In this document: positions 6,544 to 8,588 of the stretch, in pieces | Layout: each line of letters starts with the position of its first letter | Position numbering within the stretch: position 1 is the first letter of the stretch | NCBI GenBank assembly: GCA_035254305.1 | Contig: DATFAS010000150.1 | Coordinates: 1-8,588, forward strand | From: DATFAS01 sp035254305 | Lineage (GTDB): Bacteria; Bacillota; Bacilli; Aneurinibacillales; RAOX-1 | Direction of reading: 5' to 3' | DNA: 8,588 bases | The notes under the pieces: model-generated | Database searches by the model: none | What the model saw: the letters and a program-made list of their open reading frames with translations, nothing else | What the model was told of the DNA's origin: nothing | Position numbers and translations under genes: made by a program

Positions 6544-8010
6544 TTGTCTATCCAATGGCAAACTCCGTTATTTACAGCGTTAAAAGAACATTCAAATAGA
6601 AATCCGATCCAATTCCATATCCCTGGCCATAAAAAGGGGAAAGGGGTAGATCCTGAATTTCGAGAGTTTATTGGTGACAGTGCACTCTCTATCGATTTGA
6701 TTAATATTGCTCCATTGGATGACTTGCACCAGCCGAAAGGAATTATTAAAAAAGCTCAAGATTTAGCGGCTGAAGCATTTGGAGCAGATCATACCTTCTT
6801 CTCCGTACAGGGGACAAGCGGTGCCATTATGACCATGATCATGTCAGTATGCGGTCCTGGTGATAAAATCATAGTCCCGCGCAATGTGCACAAATCGATC
6901 ATGAGTGGGATTGTTATATCAGGTGCAACCCCCGTTTTTATTCATCCTGAAGTTGATCCTCGTCTCGGTATATCTCACGGGATTACGCCGGAATCTGTAG
7001 AGGAAGCTTTAATTCATCATCCTGATGCAAAAGCTGTGCTGGTAATTAACCCTACCTATTTTGGAATTTCTGGGGATTTGAAAAAAATAGTGCACATCGC
7101 CCATAATCGTCATATTCCAGTACTTGTAGATGAAGCGCACGGAGCCCACATTCATTTTCATGATAGCCTTCCTCTTTCCGCCATGCAAGCTGGTGCAGAC
7201 ATGGCGGCAACAAGTATGCACAAGCTAGGGGGCTCGATGACCCAAAGCTCTATCTTGAATGTACGCGGGAACCTGGTATCACATAATTGTGTCCAAGCAA
7301 CATTAAGCATGCTGACAACCACGTCTACTTCGTACTTATTGCTTGCCTCTTTGGATGTAGCCAGAAAAAGGTTAGCTACAGTTGGGGGAACTTTGCTCGA
7401 GAATACTATTAGGTTGGCCGAAAGAACACGGGCAAGAATTAATGAGATTGATCACCTTTACTGTGTAGGACGAGAAATTTTAGGAACAGACGCTGCGTTT
7501 ACTATGGATCCGACAAAACTTCTGATATCGGTAAAGGAACTTGGGATTACTGGCTATGATTCTGAGAATTATCTTCGTGAGGCCTTTAATATTGAGGTTG
7601 AACTCTCTGATCTTTATAACATCTTATGTATTATTACACCTGGCGATACGGAGGAGGACTTGCAGAAGCTAGTTGATGCGTTGCAAAAAATGTCAGATGT
7701 ATTCAAAAATCAGGCTGATCCTAAGGTTAATTCATCCGTTTTGTTGCCTGACATTCCGAAACTCGCATTGACTCCTCGTGAAGCATTTTATGCAGAAACG
7801 GAAGTGGTTCCTTTTGAAGAATCTGTTGGAAGGATTATTGCAGAATTTGTGATGGTTTATCCACCGGGTATCCCCATCTTCATACCTGGTGAGGTGATTA
7901 CCAAGGAAAATTTGATTTATACGAAAAAGAATATGGAAGCTGGGCTTCCGGTTCAAGGATCTGAAGATGCTGAGCTAAAGTTTTTTCGTGTCTTAAAAAA
8001 TCATGAATAA
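6544..8010 (+). CDS. speA: Biosynthetic arginine decarboxylase SpeA (PLP-dependent)
   Basis: This is an aspartate-aminotransferase-fold (Orn/Lys/Arg decarboxylase class I) enzyme that converts arginine to agmatine in the cytoplasm, the first step of the arginine route to putrescine and spermidine. The product is 488 residues, close to B. subtilis SpeA at about 490. Motifs include FHIPGHKKG (24-32), QGTSGA (89-94, phosphate/PLP binding), Asp196 in DEAHGAH (196-202, pairing with the PLP ring nitrogen), and the Schiff-base Lys227 in ATSMHKLGG. The C-terminal domain carries LLPDIP and MVYPPGIP (437-444). The start is TTG, with GAGAGGTGG about 10 bases upstream. SpeA fits better than the related YaaO-type decarboxylases, because ALSIDLINIAPLDDLH and the KLGGSMTQSS stretch are characteristic. 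The gene has its own promoter. It has no U-tract terminator directly after it, and hairpins attributable to an inserted IS element start 28 bases past its stop. Arginine specificity is inferred from similarity. Confidence 0.93.
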   Translation: MSIQWQTPLFTALKEHSNRNPIQFHIPGHKKGKGVDPEFREFIGDSALSIDLINIAPLDDLHQPKGIIKKAQDLAAEAFGADHTFFSVQGTSGAIMTMIMSVCGPGDKIIVPRNVHKSIMSGIVISGATPVFIHPEVDPRLGISHGITPESVEEALIHHPDAKAVLVINPTYFGISGDLKKIVHIAHNRHIPVLVDEAHGAHIHFHDSLPLSAMQAGADMAATSMHKLGGSMTQSSILNVRGNLVSHNCVQATLSMLTTTSTSYLLLASLDVARKRLATVGGTLLENTIRLAERTRARINEIDHLYCVGREILGTDAAFTMDPTKLLISVKELGITGYDSENYLREAFNIEVELSDLYNILCIITPGDTEEDLQKLVDALQKMSDVFKNQADPKVNSSVLLPDIPKLALTPREAFYAETEVVPFEESVGRIIAEFVMVYPPGIPIFIPGEVITKENLIYTKKNMEAGLPVQGSEDAELKFFRVLKNHE

Positions 8011-8014
8011 AAAG

Positions 8015-8068
8015 TTTATTATAAATAGTCGAGAATACCCCTTCCTCTAAGCATAGTGAAGGGAGGGG
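8015..8068 (+). mobile_element. Probable left end of an IS200/IS605-type element
   Basis: TTTAT at 8015-8019 lies 4 bases past the speA stop codon. Eighteen bases further on, CCCCTTCCT (8038-8046) pairs with AGGGAGGGG (8060-8068) to give a 9-bp hairpin with one T-G pair and a 13-base loop. Members of this family insert 3' of short motifs such as TTTAT and have a subterminal hairpin recognised by TnpA. The four bases at the hairpin foot, AATA, match TTAT base by base when read in parallel, resembling the guide-target pairing described for IS608. The boundary is inferred. Confidence 0.4.
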
Positions 8069-8115
8069 ATGAATCGACTTTGGATGAAAGAGGGTGATCC
8101 AAAGTCGATTCATCC
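8067..8115. repeat. Perfect 19-bp inverted repeat, strong hairpin
   Basis: GGATGAATCGACTTTGGAT (8067-8085) is followed, after an 11-base loop, by its exact reverse complement (8097-8115). No T tract follows, so it is not a standard terminator. It shares two bases with the right arm of the preceding hairpin, so the two cannot both form completely. It ends 80 bases before the tnpB start and 38 bases before the putative -10. It may be part of the element's end, a transcription block protecting tnpB from read-through, or a separate palindromic repeat. Confidence 0.9.
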
Positions 8116-8153
8116 GACTTACACTAAAACTAGTAAAAATCTACCCATTCAAG

Positions 8154-8173
8154 TATAATAGGAACATACATTC
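8154..8173 (+). promoter_or_regulatory. tnpB -10 element with adjacent LexA-like site
   Basis: TATAAT (8154-8159) is a perfect -10, 36 bases before the tnpB start, but the -35 at the right distance (TAGTAA) is poor. Two bases downstream, GAACATACATTC (8162-8173) differs at one position from the Gram-positive LexA core GAAC-N4-GTTC. A repressor bound there would cover the transcription start. Confidence 0.5.
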
Positions 8174-8195
8174 CTCTATAAATGGTGGTGAGATT

Positions 8196-8588
8196 ATGTT
8201 ACGACACAAAGCGTATAAATATAGAATCTACCCGTCACAAGAACAAATGGATTTGATTAATCAAACTATCGGCTCTTGTCGCTTTGTGTTCAATTACTTC
8301 TTGGCAAAATGGAAAGATACATACGAGCAAACAGGTAAAGGATTATCTTACAACACGTGCTCCTCTGAATTACCAGCATTAAAGAAAACCTTTGAATGGT
8401 TAAAATCAGTGGATAGTATCGCTGTTCAGACTTCCGTTCGGCACTTAGCCGATGCGTATGACCGATTCTTTAAAAAGCAAAATGATCAACCACGGTTTAA
8501 AAGCAAGCGGAACAAGGCTCAATCCTACACCACCAAATATACCAACGGAAACATTGAAATGGCAGATAACCTACTCAAACTTCCAAAG
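8196..8588 (+). CDS. tnpB: TnpB (OrfB) RNA-guided nuclease, N-terminal part, cut by window edge
   Basis: The frame is open from the ATG for 131 codons and runs off the window. TnpB of IS200/IS605 elements is an RNA-guided DNA nuclease, ancestral to Cas12. It cuts sites bearing the target-adjacent motif and helps the transposon persist. It is not needed for the transposition chemistry, which TnpA performs. The N-terminus is typical: a basic start with YKYRIYPSQEQ (7-17), the helical segment around SCRFVFNYFL (27-36), a Trp/Lys-rich linker, VQTSVRHLADAYDRFF (77-92), then the hallmark PRFKSKR (99-105). The RuvC-like catalytic acidic residues and zinc finger normally lie further on, so whether the gene is intact cannot be judged. 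A GGTGGTGA ribosome site ends 4 bases before the ATG. A leader with hairpins, a TATAAT box and a LexA-like site precedes it. Confidence 0.92.
   Translation, partial: MLRHKAYKYRIYPSQEQMDLINQTIGSCRFVFNYFLAKWKDTYEQTGKGLSYNTCSSELPALKKTFEWLKSVDSIAVQTSVRHLADAYDRFFKKQNDQPRFKSKRNKAQSYTTKYTNGNIEMADNLLKLPK

Larger units (their letters stand above)
8020..8588 (+). mobile_element. IS200/IS605-type element carrying tnpB, 5' part
   Basis: The assignment rests on the tnpB gene and the preceding hairpins. The left limit follows the putative TTTAT target and is tentative. The right end, the tnpB 3' end and any overlapping omega RNA lie beyond the window. No tnpA is seen upstream, so the element is either a tnpB-only (IS1341-like) type or has tnpA outside the window. 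It appears to separate speA from its original downstream sequence. Confidence 0.6.

Noticed and set aside
6349..6561. 70-codon minus-strand frame in the benE-speA gap
   Set aside because: It covers the Fnr/ArcR-type box, the speA promoter and the speA start, has no similarity I recognise, and has the composition of AT-rich intergenic DNA.
8038..8115. Short CRISPR-like or terminator reading of the two hairpins after speA
   Set aside because: There are no repeated units with spacers, and neither hairpin is followed by a T tract.

Overview
The window comes from a low-GC Gram-positive bacterium, most likely a member of the Bacillaceae. The Shine-Dalgarno sequences are strong, GTG and TTG starts are used, intrinsic terminators are clear, and the NarG, NarJ and SpeA proteins resemble Bacillus versions in length and motifs. 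The genus cannot be fixed from the sequence alone. The genes suggest a facultative anaerobe that can respire nitrate.

Layout, all genes on the + strand. Positions 1-191 hold the tail of an upstream transcription unit and a strong terminator. Positions 192-474 are a non-coding leader. Then come narG (475-4155, respiratory nitrate reductase catalytic subunit) and narJ (4172-4726, its assembly chaperone), separated by 16 bases and closed by a terminator at 4771-4832. A single-gene unit follows, encoding a BenE-family benzoate/proton symporter (4938-6146) with its own terminator. A 397-base AT-rich gap contains a perfect TGTGA-N6-TCACA Fnr/ArcR-type site and a good sigma-A promoter. Next is speA (6544-8010), a full-length PLP-dependent arginine decarboxylase. 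The window ends in the 5' part of an IS200/IS605-type tnpB gene (8196 to the edge), preceded by two hairpins.

The main surprise is the nitrate reductase locus. The usual order is narG-narH-narJ-narI. Here narG runs directly into narJ, and the transcript terminates where narI should be. Both remaining genes are intact and keep their key residues, and they form a client-chaperone pair. NarG without the iron-sulfur subunit NarH and the haem b membrane subunit NarI cannot take electrons from quinol. It must therefore borrow them from another locus, be a relic of a recent deletion, or reflect an assembly collapse.

The other genes appear to be independent units: aromatic acid uptake (benE), arginine to agmatine for polyamine synthesis (speA), and a transposon-encoded RNA-guided nuclease (tnpB) whose element seems to have landed just after the speA stop codon. 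I see no CRISPR array, tRNA or rRNA. I do not claim a wholly new system. The best leads are the NarG-NarJ pair, the Fnr/ArcR-type box upstream of speA, and the structured, possibly SOS-linked leader of tnpB.
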